Translations under genes and position numbers: made by a program
The notes under the pieces: model-generated
The model's database searches: none
Told to the model about the DNA's origin: nothing
The model's input: the letters and a program-made list of their open reading frames with translations, nothing else
Part shown: positions 24,515 to 31,920 of the stretch, piece after piece
Layout: each line of letters starts with the position of its first letter
How positions within the stretch are numbered: the stretch's first letter is position 1
Source: Azospirillum sp. B506
Lineage (GTDB): Bacteria > Pseudomonadota > Alphaproteobacteria > Azospirillales > Azospirillaceae
DNA length: 32,957 nucleotides
Reading direction: 5' to 3'
Assembly: GCF_000333595.1 (NCBI RefSeq)
Contig: NZ_BADK01001015.1
Coordinates: forward strand, 1 to 32,957

Positions 24515-25438
24515 TCACGCTGTCCGCACACTGCGGCTGGCATAGGTGTTGTAAAGACGTTGCTGATACAGGGCATCCTGCTTTGGCGCGATGCCGAACT
24601 CGCGCGAATATTCCCGGCTGAATTGCGAGACGCTTTCGTAACCCACCCGATACGCCGCAGCGCTGACATTTGCCGCCTCCGACACCATCAAGCGACGAGC
24701 CTCAAGCAAGCGCAATTGCTTCTGAAACTGTAGCGGCGTCATGGAGGTCAGTGCTTTGAAGTGCTGGTGAAACGACGATGGGCTCATCCCGGCCAGTTCG
24801 GCGAGCTGTTCCACCCGCAAGGTCCGAGCGAAGTTGAGATGCAATGCCGCGATCGCCTTGGCAACCCGCTCTATATTCGACTTCGGCAATACCAGCTTGT
24901 GCAACTCCCCGCCACGCGGCCCGCTGACCAGCCAGTAGCAGATCTCACGCATCACCGACGGGTAAAGGATCGGGATCGATTTGGGCGACGCCGTCATGCG
25001 CATGAGGCGCATGACACAGTCAGCCAAGGTCTCGTCCACTCGGCCCACGAATACGCAGTGCCCGGACTCTGCGACCGGCGCCGGCGGTTCGTCGAGTTGC
25101 TCAAGGACGTCGCGCACCATCGCCACATCGAAATCGATGACGACGCCGATATAGGGCGCTTCGACGCTGGCCTCGACGATCCGTCCCGTTGCCGGAAGTT
25201 CGATGGTCACGACCAGACAGTCCATGGCGCCGTAATCGAGCCGGTCTTCGCCGAAGTGAATCTCCTTCGCGCCTTGCAGGACGATGCAGAGCGACGGCCG
25301 GTAAATTGCCCTAACGGGCAACATGGCCTGGAACGAGCGGACGATGTTGAATCCTTCGACCAGTGTCGGGAACAAGCCCTCGCCACCACCCTGGTCCTCG
25401 ATATACGCATTAACCGCCGCCAGAAGCGATGACGACAT
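24515..25438 (-). CDS. AraC-family transcriptional regulator (AraC_N type)
   Basis: A 307-residue regulator. The N-terminal AraC_N domain (about 1-190) contains the typical YRPSLCIVLQGAKEIHFGEDRLDYGAMDCLVVTIELPATG core. The C-terminal HTH pair runs from LRVEQLAELAGMSPSSFHQHFKALTSMTPLQFQK to VSAAAYRVGYESVSQFSREYSREFG. ATG 25438 is chosen because relatives begin MxxxLLAxxNxY; an ATG at 25546 with GGAG six bases upstream would add 36 unconserved residues. Divergent from the MFS gene at 25598, so it likely controls the MFS-DUF1330-SDR block. The family often senses aldehydes or electrophiles, but no ligand is evident. Confidence 0.85.
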   Translation of the reverse strand: MSSSLLAAVNAYIEDQGGGEGLFPTLVEGFNIVRSFQAMLPVRAIYRPSLCIVLQGAKEIHFGEDRLDYGAMDCLVVTIELPATGRIVEASVEAPYIGVVIDFDVAMVRDVLEQLDEPPAPVAESGHCVFVGRVDETLADCVMRLMRMTASPKSIPILYPSVMREICYWLVSGPRGGELHKLVLPKSNIERVAKAIAALHLNFARTLRVEQLAELAGMSPSSFHQHFKALTSMTPLQFQKQLRLLEARRLMVSEAANVSAAAYRVGYESVSQFSREYSREFGIAPKQDALYQQRLYNTYASRSVRTA

Positions 25439-25558
25439 GTGCGCCCCCAGTCGTTTATCCGGACAGATCAACGCCTGCCCCTTGGCCAGACTATCGCGAT
25501 CTGCAGGATTAGGCAAATTTCTTGAGAGTTCGGGTATTCTGATCATTGGGCGCTCCAT

Positions 25559-25576
25559 TTAGCTTGATCAAGCTAA
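25559..25576. promoter_or_regulatory. 18-bp perfect palindrome TTAGCTTGATCAAGCTAA
   Basis: A perfect dyad just upstream of the MFS start, in the divergent region with the AraC_N regulator. The outer parts TTAGC...GCTAA match the half-sites of the SlyA/MarR consensus TTAGCAAGCTAA, spaced wider. It is therefore a strong candidate for a MarR-family or similar dimer operator. No MarR gene lies in the window, so the regulator may be elsewhere. An AraC protein usually prefers direct repeats. Confidence 0.6.
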
Positions 25577-25597
25577 CAAGCGTGGAGCGGTTCAGAC

Positions 25598-26911
25598 ATG
25601 GCAGAAGCGGCAGCGCAGTCAAACGATACGACGATCAAACGACCTTATCATGCCGAAAAAGACAGCGGTGTATATGTTGAGGGTTGGCGTGCCGCAGCCA
25701 TGTGCACCACTCTGGTTCTGATCAATTCTTTCTCGCAGATAGATAGAATTTTTCCTTTCATCCTGGCGGAATCCATCAAAACAGATCTGAACTTGAGCGA
25801 TACGCAGATGGGCCTGCTCACCGGCTTGGCATTCGCCGTCTGCTATGCGCTTCTATCACTGCCACTGGCACGCGCGGCCGATCATGGATCTCCGAGATTT
25901 GTGCTTGTTTCCTGCATCCTGGTCTGGAGCGTGATGACTGCGCTCGGCAGTCTTGCGGCAAGCTTTCTGTTTTTGGCCCTGACCCGGTTCGGCGTCGCAT
26001 TCGGCGAGGCAGGCGCGATTCCTGCCGGGCATGCCCTGATTGCGAGAAAGATCCGGCCCGAACAACGGGGTTTCGTGATCGGATTGTTCTCCATGGGGAT
26101 CCCGCTCGGCACGATGGCCGGCTTTGCGGCCGGTGGCGCCATCGCGGACAGCCTGGGTTGGCGTACAGCGCTGATCGGCGCCGGATCGATCGGCATCGTG
26201 ATCGGGCTGGTGACGATCCTTGTCGCCGGCCCTACTCCGCCCCTCGGACGACCGACGAGCGACAACCAGCCGTTCCTCCCTACCGCCCTCGACCTGCTCG
26301 CCGCTCCTGCATTTCGCTGGATGTTCATCGGCGCCATATTCCTCGGCTTCGCTTTCGCCCCCTTCTATGCATTCATCGCACCATTCCTCATGCGCACCTA
26401 CGGCTACAGTGCCAGCGAAGCGGGCCTCGCCTTCGGGCTTCTCCAAGGGCTGATGGGCATTCTCGGCGCGTTGGGCGGCGGCCACTGGTTCGACCGTGCG
26501 GTACGATCCGGCACCGGCAAAGTCCTTGGGCCTCCGGCAATTCTCCTGCAGCTTGCCAGTCTGACGACGACGGTCGCACTGTTCATACCCACAGGGTGGA
26601 TGTCGATCGCCCTTCTCGTTCCCTGCATGCTGTCCTTCTCCTTCATGATGCCCTGGGGGTTCGGCGCCGCGCATCTCGTCGCCGGTCCCGGCCGACAGGC
26701 GCAGGCGTCCAGCCTCGTGATGATCGGAGTGGGCCTCGTGGGCCCGGCGCTTGGTCCGATCCTCGTCGGCGTCCTCAGCGACACCGCCACCGCGGCGAAC
26801 ATTCGGAACGGTTTGGGGCTCGGATTGCTGATCGTGCCGCTGGGCAGCGCGCTCGCCGGTCTCGCCTTCCTGGTCGCGAACCGGCGCGTCGCAGATGCCC
26901 TTCGAAAATGA
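25598..26911 (+). CDS. MFS transporter (spinster-like)
   Basis: A 437-residue major facilitator with about twelve TM segments. TM1-2 read LVLINSFSQIDRIFPFILAESIKTDLNLSDTQMGLLTGLAFAVCYALLSLPLARAAD, the signature of the spinster-like group common in alphaproteobacteria next to catabolic genes. TM4-5 carry TRFGVAFGEAGAIPAGHALIARKI. ATG 25598 has GGAGCGG about eight bases upstream. The 18-bp palindrome lies 21-39 bp upstream of the start. It probably imports the substrate for the short downstream gene set. Confidence 0.88.
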   Translation: MAEAAAQSNDTTIKRPYHAEKDSGVYVEGWRAAAMCTTLVLINSFSQIDRIFPFILAESIKTDLNLSDTQMGLLTGLAFAVCYALLSLPLARAADHGSPRFVLVSCILVWSVMTALGSLAASFLFLALTRFGVAFGEAGAIPAGHALIARKIRPEQRGFVIGLFSMGIPLGTMAGFAAGGAIADSLGWRTALIGAGSIGIVIGLVTILVAGPTPPLGRPTSDNQPFLPTALDLLAAPAFRWMFIGAIFLGFAFAPFYAFIAPFLMRTYGYSASEAGLAFGLLQGLMGILGALGGGHWFDRAVRSGTGKVLGPPAILLQLASLTTTVALFIPTGWMSIALLVPCMLSFSFMMPWGFGAAHLVAGPGRQAQASSLVMIGVGLVGPALGPILVGVLSDTATAANIRNGLGLGLLIVPLGSALAGLAFLVANRRVADALRK

Positions 26912-26975
26912 CCACCGAAGGACGGCTCGAACTCGGGCCGTTCCCTTTCCCCATCACCCCGGATTCGAGGTCGAT

Positions 26976-27356
26976 ATGCTAACCCTCATTGAAAATGCAC
27001 TCGAAAACTTCCTGGAGGACGACGACGGGCAAGCCGTCGTGATGTTGAACCTCCTGCGGTTCCGAGAGGACCTCGGCCGGGAGCGATATGCGGAGTATCT
27101 CGCCGTCGCCACGCCGATCGTCGCCCGTTTCGGGGCGGAGATCGTCTATGTGGGCAATGGCCTCCCGGCGCTTTCGGCGGAACCCGGACAGGCTTGGGAC
27201 GCGATGGCTCTCGTCCGTTACCCCAACCGCCGGGCATTCGCTGAAATGGCGATGGACGCCGATTACCGGAACAGAGCAGCCCCGTTGCGCGAAGCGGCGC
27301 TTGCGGAGGCCGTGTTGCAGCCTCTCCAGACGGTTTCCTCCCAAGAGCCGCGATAA
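26976..27356 (+). CDS. DUF1330 family protein
   Basis: A 126-residue dimeric alpha/beta-barrel protein. Diagnostic segments are AVVMLNLLRFRE, RYAEYLAVATPIVARFGAEIVYVG, WDAMALVRYPNRRAFAEM and YRNRAAPLREAAL. The function of DUF1330 is unproven; it resembles NIPSNAP/YciI-like barrels. ATG 26976 has GAGG five bases upstream. It follows the MFS gene by 64 bp and precedes the SDR by 10 bp. Confidence 0.82.
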   Translation: MLTLIENALENFLEDDDGQAVVMLNLLRFREDLGRERYAEYLAVATPIVARFGAEIVYVGNGLPALSAEPGQAWDAMALVRYPNRRAFAEMAMDADYRNRAAPLREAALAEAVLQPLQTVSSQEPR

Positions 27357-27366
27357 GGACTCTCCG

Positions 27367-28347
27367 ATGCGAAGGAACTGGACAATCCAGGACATGCCGT
27401 CCCAGCACGGCAGGACAATCGTCGTCACGGGCACCGGCGGGCTCGGCTTCGAGGACGCGCTTGCATTGGCACGCGCAGGCGGCGACGTCATCATCGCCGG
27501 ACGAAACCCGCGCAAGGGAAGCGACGCCGTCGCGCGCACCAAACGGTCCGCGCCCGACGCGAGCGTCAGCTTCGAGCCGGTCGATCTCGCGGATCTGGCC
27601 TCGGTCGCCGCGTTCGGGCTGAGGTTGTGCGAGAGCCGGGAGCGGATCGACACCCTGATCAACAACGCGGCCGTCATGACGCCGCCTCGACGTCAGACCA
27701 CCGCGGATGGTTTCGAACTTCAGTTCGGCACGAACTATCTCGGCCACTTCGCGCTGACCGCGCATCTGTTGCCCTTGCTGATCCGTGGGCGGAACCCGCG
27801 TGTCGTCACCCTGTCCAGTATCGCGGTGCGCCGGAATGCCGCCATAAACTTCGACGATCTGCAGGCCGCAAAGGCCTATCAGCCGATGCCTGCCTATGTC
27901 CAATCCAAGCTCGCCTGCCTGATGTTCGCCCTTGAACTTCAGCGCCGCAGCGACGAAGCCGGCTGGGGCCTGACGAGCATTGCCGCCCATCCCGGGATTT
28001 CGCGGACCGACCTTTTGCACAACGCCCCGGGTCGATACAGCGTTCAGGGGCTTTTGCGATCGGTCCTGTGGTTTCTGTTCCAGCCGGCAGCGCAGGGAGC
28101 ATTGCCGACGATGTTCGCGGCGACGTCACCGGATGCCCGCGGAGGCAGGTACTACGGCCCCGACAAACTCTCGGAGACACGCGGCCATCCGAGCGAGGCG
28201 ACGATCCCGGCAGCTGCATTGGACCTGCATGTCGCCCGCCGGCTTTGGGACGTCTCGGAAAAGCTGGCGGACGTCGGCTTCGGCGCTGCCGCGGCGACAC
28301 GTCTCCACGCCGGTCCAAAGGGACCCGGCATCCCCGCGGAGGCTTGA
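27367..28347 (+). CDS. Short-chain dehydrogenase (retinol-dehydrogenase/WW-oxidoreductase-like SDR)
   Basis: A 326-residue SDR. The cofactor loop reads VTGTGGLGFE, one residue shorter than the usual TGxxxGxG, followed by AGRNPRKG, INNAAVMTPP (NNAG variant), FGTNYLGHFALT, the catalytic Ser in VTLSSIAVRR and the YVQSK (YxxxK) pair. The tail PDARGGRYYGPD is typical of the light-dependent-protochlorophyllide-reductase/retinol-dehydrogenase-like branch. ATG 27367 has AAGGA upstream. The substrate is unknown. It sits in a probable operon from the MFS gene to the DedA-like gene. Confidence 0.85.
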   Translation: MRRNWTIQDMPSQHGRTIVVTGTGGLGFEDALALARAGGDVIIAGRNPRKGSDAVARTKRSAPDASVSFEPVDLADLASVAAFGLRLCESRERIDTLINNAAVMTPPRRQTTADGFELQFGTNYLGHFALTAHLLPLLIRGRNPRVVTLSSIAVRRNAAINFDDLQAAKAYQPMPAYVQSKLACLMFALELQRRSDEAGWGLTSIAAHPGISRTDLLHNAPGRYSVQGLLRSVLWFLFQPAAQGALPTMFAATSPDARGGRYYGPDKLSETRGHPSEATIPAAALDLHVARRLWDVSEKLADVGFGAAAATRLHAGPKGPGIPAEA

Positions 28348-28350
28348 GTG

Positions 28351-28992
28351 ATGGACCCGCTCGCAAGCCTCGTCGAATGGATCGCTCTTTACGGAGTGCT
28401 TGGTCTGTTCGCTGCCGGACTGGCGGAACGCTTCGTCCCGGCCCTGCCCTCCTATGGCATGCTGGTCGCAATCGGCATGGCGGCGGTCGGAGACAGTTGG
28501 TCGCTGCCGACCGCCTTCATCATGACGACCTGCGGAAGTGTCTTCGCCAGTGTCGCATTGTTCCTCGTCGTCCGGGCTGTCGGACAGGATTTGTCCGCCA
28601 AGCTCCTGTACGGAAGTGGACGGCTCTTGGGGCTGCCGTCGAGGCGCATCGACAAGATGCTGACCTCCTTCCGGGCGCGCGACAGGAACCTGTCCCTGAT
28701 TGCACAGATCATTCCGACGGTTCGGTTGATCGCGCCGCTGGCCGCCGCCCTTGTTCACCTGGATGCGTGACGCTTTGCTACCGGCACTCTGCTGGGCATC
28801 GCCCTGTGGAACGGCCTGTTCCTCGCCGCGGGCTACACGGCCGCACAGTCGATCCCCGACCTCAATGCGTCAGCCTTGGCGATCAAGTTCCTGCTCCTCG
28901 TTCTCGCGGTCGAGACGTTGTCCGTGCTGGTCTGGCGACTGCTTGGACGAACCACTTGGCGCCGGACCTCCTCGAAGGATCAAGCATGCTGA
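28351..28992 (+). pseudogene. DedA/SNARE-associated-family membrane protein with in-frame TGA
   Basis: ATG 28351 (GGAGG eight bases upstream) starts a 213-codon frame interrupted by one TGA at 28768-28770 after LVHLDA. The same frame then continues with clear membrane-protein sequence (RFATGTLLGIALWNGLFLAAGY, ALAIKFLLLVLAVETLSVLVW) to the TGA at 28990. The first part has the DedA features: an early amphipathic ERFVPALPSYGMLVAIGM segment and the basic loop with IIPTVRLIAPLAAAL. Restoring Gly (GGA to TGA is one base) gives a normal-length DedA protein. A true nonsense mutation or a base-call error are the options. The end overlaps the next ATG. Confidence 0.8.
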
Positions 28993-29234
28993 ACAGTTCA
29001 TCGGAGACCCTCCAGTTCTTCCGCGCCTGGCTGTCCGAACCGTTCAGGGTTGCGGCGGTGACACCGTCCGGACGGGCGTTGGCGGCCTTGATCGTGTCGG
29101 AGATTTCCGCGGAAACCGGGCCTGTCCTCGAACTCGGTCCCGGGACGGGGGTGTTCACACGCGCGCTGTTGATCTTGCCCTGCTTCGGTGGACACAGGTT
29201 CACGCAGATTTTAGCTCGGCCTGTTCGGGGGTGA
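28986..29234 (+). pseudogene. SAM-dependent methyltransferase, N-terminal fragment cut by IS3
   Basis: ATG 28986 overlaps the DedA stop. About 61 native residues are readable: MLNSSSETLQFFRAWLSEPF, then the SAM-binding motif I VLELGPGTGVFTRAL. This is the beginning of a phospholipid N-methyltransferase-like (PmtA-type) enzyme of normally about 190-200 residues. From about 29170 the sequence is the IS3 terminus, and the frame ends by chance at 29232-29234. The rest of the gene is not found on the other side of the IS block, so it was lost rather than merely split. Confidence 0.8.
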
Positions 29235-30060
29235 TGTATCCGATGGCCGAGTGAGGGCGTTGGCGATTGTAGTAGGTTTCGATGTAGGCGAACACCTCCC
29301 GGCGGGCCTGGTCGCGGGTTTCGAACCGGGTACGATGGACCAACTCGACCTTGAGAGTGTGGAAGAAGCTCTCCATGGGAGCATTGTCGTAGCAGCCGCC
29401 CTTGCGCGACATGGACTGCCGCATCCCGGCCGCCTGCAACAGGTCCCGGTAGTCCCGAGAGGCATACTGACTGCCGCGATCGGAATGCTGGATGAGACCC
29501 ACAGACGGCCGTTGGCGCTGGATGGCCATCACCAGAGCCGAGGTGGTGAGTTCGGCGCGCATATGATCGCGCATCGCCCAGCCAACGATCTTCCGGGTCG
29601 CCAGATCGAGCACCGCCGCCAGATACAGCCAGCCTTCAGCAGTGGGCAAATAGGTGATGTCGGCAAGCCAGACCCGGTTGGGCTCGGCCACCTGGAAGAC
29701 CTGACCCAGCAGATCGGGAGCGACTGGCAGGCCATGGCGGCTGTCGGTCGTGATGGGCCGGAACCGGCGTGCGGCTGCGCCCCGGATGCCGTGGCGGCGC
29801 ATCAGACGCGCCACTCGGCCCCGGCTGGCGGCGACGCCCTCCGCGCGGAGGGCTGCATGCACGCGCGGGCTGCCATAGCGGCCATGGTGGCGACCATGAA
29901 CGCGTCGGATCTCGACCAGAAGCTGTCGGTTGGCGGCGGCCCGCTGGCTTTCCGGCCGCCCACGCCACGCGTAGTAACCGCTGGCGGACACCCCGAGTAC
30001 CGAGCACATGAGCCGGGCCGGGAACTCGTCCCGGTGGTCCTCGATGAAGCGGAACCTCAT
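29200..30060 (-). CDS. IS3-family transposase OrfB (DDE integrase domain)
   Basis: A 286-residue transposase subunit with an HTH_21-like N-terminus (RFIEDHRDEFPARLMCSVLGVSASGYYAWRGRP) and an rve integrase core. The catalytic triad is D134 (WLADITYLPT), D194 (QHSDRGSQYAS) and E230 (NAPMESFFHTLK). It ends with the familiar YNRQRPHSAIGYITPEQAE. Normally it is made as an OrfAB fusion by frameshifting at the orfA end; since orfA is truncated, the element is probably unable to move alone. The start ATG overlaps the orfA stop as ATGA. Confidence 0.93.
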   Translation of the reverse strand: MRFRFIEDHRDEFPARLMCSVLGVSASGYYAWRGRPESQRAAANRQLLVEIRRVHGRHHGRYGSPRVHAALRAEGVAASRGRVARLMRRHGIRGAAARRFRPITTDSRHGLPVAPDLLGQVFQVAEPNRVWLADITYLPTAEGWLYLAAVLDLATRKIVGWAMRDHMRAELTTSALVMAIQRQRPSVGLIQHSDRGSQYASRDYRDLLQAAGMRQSMSRKGGCYDNAPMESFFHTLKVELVHRTRFETRDQARREVFAYIETYYNRQRPHSAIGYITPEQAELKSA

Positions 30061-30092
30061 CTCGGCGGTTCCGAGAAGATGCTGATGGCCTT
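30057..30092 (-). pseudogene. IS3 orfA, last 11 codons
   Basis: In the frame ending TGA at 30057-30059 the residues read KAISIFSEPPR, matching the usual OrfA C-terminus (LKKAxxxF...R) just before OrfB. The codon immediately upstream is TAG and belongs to the IS110 side, so the junction is here. Confidence 0.7.
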
Positions 30093-31460
30093 CTAAGAAA
30101 CTCCGACGGATTCGGCGCCTGCCTCCTGCAGGACGTAGCCCAGTGACTTGGCGCGACGCTGAAGGTTGGTGAGCACGCGGTTCCGATAACGCTCCTCGTA
30201 GTAGGCGGCGCCGGGATCGACGTAGTCCATGCCGTGGCGCAGGGCATTGTAGAACAGCACCGCGATCTTCCGCGCTGTCGCGGTGACCGCCTTGGCCTTG
30301 CCGACGCGGGCCGACAGGCGCCGATAGAAGGCGCCCAGGGCGGTCTCGGTTCTACCCACCGTGGTCGCGGCGAGGCGCAGTAGCGCCGCCGCCCGGCTGC
30401 CCGAACGCCGGGTCCGCGACGACAGCACCTTGCCTCCAGAGATCTTGTTGCTCGGTGCCAGACACAGCCAGGAGGTAAAGTGCTTGGCGCTCGGCCACGC
30501 CGACAGGTCGGTGCCGCACTCGCCCACCAGCTTGAGCGCCAGGGAGGGGCCGAGCCCGTGGATCTGGGTGAGGTCCACGCCGAGGATTGCGTGCAACGCG
30601 ATGCGGGCGTCGAAGGCCGGCGCGTTGGGCTGCTTGGTCGCATGCCGCGCGGGAGGCAGCTTGCCGGCCGGCTTGGCCGCCACGGCCCGAAGCCGCTTGA
30701 GCACCGCCTCGATGCGGGTATCGCAGGCTGCGACCTTGTCCTGGTAGAGGTCGTAGAGTTCGAGCGACTGGGCCAGGGCGAAAACGTGCTCCTCGCGGTC
30801 GTTGCCGACCAGAGCCGCGCGGATCGTCTCTTCCGAGGCCCGGCAGCGCGGATCGCGGTATCCGGCCAGCACGTCAGGGTCGCGCTCACCGGCCACGATG
30901 GCCCGGATGATCCTCATGCCCGTGACGCCGGTGACGTCGGCCACCACATGGTGGAGCTGTAGGTTCATCTGGGTCAGCGCCTTCTGCATGTGCTGGATGT
31001 GGGCAGCGGCATAGTCGAGCAACCGCTCGCGGTGGCGCAGGAAGGCGCGCAGGGCGGCGATCTCGCCGGTTGGCCGGAAGCTGCCGCGCAGCAGACCGTA
31101 CTCGTGCAGGCGACGCAGCCACTGGGCGTCGCTCACGTCGGTTTTGCGCCCGGGGACGTGTTTGGCATCGCGGGCGTTGACCAGCACGACCTCGAAGCCG
31201 CGCTGCTCGAGGATCTCGAACATGGGGACCCAGTAGACGCTGGTGGATTCCATGGCCACGGTGCGAACGCCGCAGCGTTCGAACCAATCGGCGAGACGGT
31301 GCAGGTCGCCGGTGAAGGTGCCGAACGAGCGCACCGGTTCGGGGTCGCAGTCGGGCGGCACGGCGGCCATGTGCATGGTGGCGCCGATGTCGATCGCCGC
31401 CGCATGGGGATGGATCGGGGCCATATCCCGCGCCTTGCGGGACCGCTTCGTTCGCGCCAT
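30093..31460 (-). CDS. IS110-family transposase (DEDD)
   Basis: A 455-residue transposase. The N-terminal RuvC-like DEDD domain shows D24 (AIDIGATMH), E71 (AMESTSVYW), D108 and D111 (KTDVSDAQWL). The C-terminal Transposase_20 domain has the helix-hairpin-helix IHGLGPSLALKLVGECG and the SGGKVLSSRTRRSGSRAA stretch with the conserved serine. ATG 31460 has AGGAGG seven bases upstream. The terminal codons VGVS-TAG lie at the IS3 junction, so the stop may be contributed by the target DNA. IS110 elements use a structured noncoding RNA from their end regions to guide insertion; the flank 31461-31600 is where such an RNA could lie, but I cannot identify it. Confidence 0.93.
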   Translation of the reverse strand: MARTKRSRKARDMAPIHPHAAAIDIGATMHMAAVPPDCDPEPVRSFGTFTGDLHRLADWFERCGVRTVAMESTSVYWVPMFEILEQRGFEVVLVNARDAKHVPGRKTDVSDAQWLRRLHEYGLLRGSFRPTGEIAALRAFLRHRERLLDYAAAHIQHMQKALTQMNLQLHHVVADVTGVTGMRIIRAIVAGERDPDVLAGYRDPRCRASEETIRAALVGNDREEHVFALAQSLELYDLYQDKVAACDTRIEAVLKRLRAVAAKPAGKLPPARHATKQPNAPAFDARIALHAILGVDLTQIHGLGPSLALKLVGECGTDLSAWPSAKHFTSWLCLAPSNKISGGKVLSSRTRRSGSRAAALLRLAATTVGRTETALGAFYRRLSARVGKAKAVTATARKIAVLFYNALRHGMDYVDPGAAYYEERYRNRVLTNLQRRAKSLGYVLQEAGAESVGVS

Positions 31461-31920
31461 CGTGCGTCCTCCTGCTCGTCGGGCCAAGGAGGGGATGGGG
31501 CATGCGAAGTCATCAATTTCCCAACCGGGATCACCGCGCGGGTGTCACCACTCTCAAGTCCGCACCGCCCCATGGGCCACGTTTTTTGACGGGGTCTTGC
31601 GCCTCCAAAAACCAGACGGCCGCTCCCCTCCGCTGCCCATCATAGCGCGGCCCGTTTCTCCACCCGCAGGCGGACCGAACGCCCGCGATCGTTTTTTGGT
31701 AGGTCGCGGTGCATGGATTGGTGATGTTCGACACCGATCCATGCGCCATTTTTCGGCCCGAGGCGAAGGCGCGGCATGGCGGGGTAAATTGCAAGCGGCA
31801 ATTTTCTTTCGCAGTGCGTTTTCACTAGAATTATTGTGGATTGCCTATGCTATTGGTTTAGTTGCTGCGGCATATTCGCTGCACCCCTATTGGCTGATCG
31901 ATTGCAGGAGGGGCCACGCA
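31461..31920. other. Gene-free interval between IS110 and the repeat protein gene
   Basis: The first about 100-150 bp probably belong to the noncoding end of the IS110 element, but its outer limit is not visible. The middle contains a terminator-like hairpin (31711-31753). The last part, 31795-31865, is AT-rich compared with everything around it and is the likely promoter zone for the + strand gene at 31921. No coding region was recognised. Confidence 0.5.
31711..31753 (+). terminator. Rho-independent-type terminator hairpin
   Basis: Arms 31711-31723 and 31732-31744 form 13 pairs with one G-U wobble around an 8-nt loop, followed by GCCA and five T at 31749-31753. On the + strand this suits an intrinsic terminator. 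No + strand gene remains upstream, so it may be the leftover end of a gene removed by the IS rearrangement. Confidence 0.5.

Larger units (their letters stand above)
29170..30092 (-). mobile_element. IS3-family element, 5'-truncated by IS110
   Basis: The left boundary (orfB side) is the 26-bp terminus 29170-29195 that recurs at 17567. The element contains an intact orfB and the last 11 codons of orfA. The orfA body and opposite terminus are missing because an IS110 element joins at about 30092. I find no matching inverted terminus to the right, up to 31900. Confidence 0.75.

Noticed and set aside
27385-27460. Short glycine motif of the SDR (TGTGGLG) considered as an inactivating deletion
   Set aside because: The loop still has the Gly pattern of some SDR subfamilies, and the rest of the protein, including YxxxK, is intact and in frame.
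28768-28770. TGA in the DedA-like gene considered as selenocysteine or a reassigned codon
   Set aside because: TGA is used as a normal stop throughout the window, the site is not a redox position, and a one-base change from Gly explains it.
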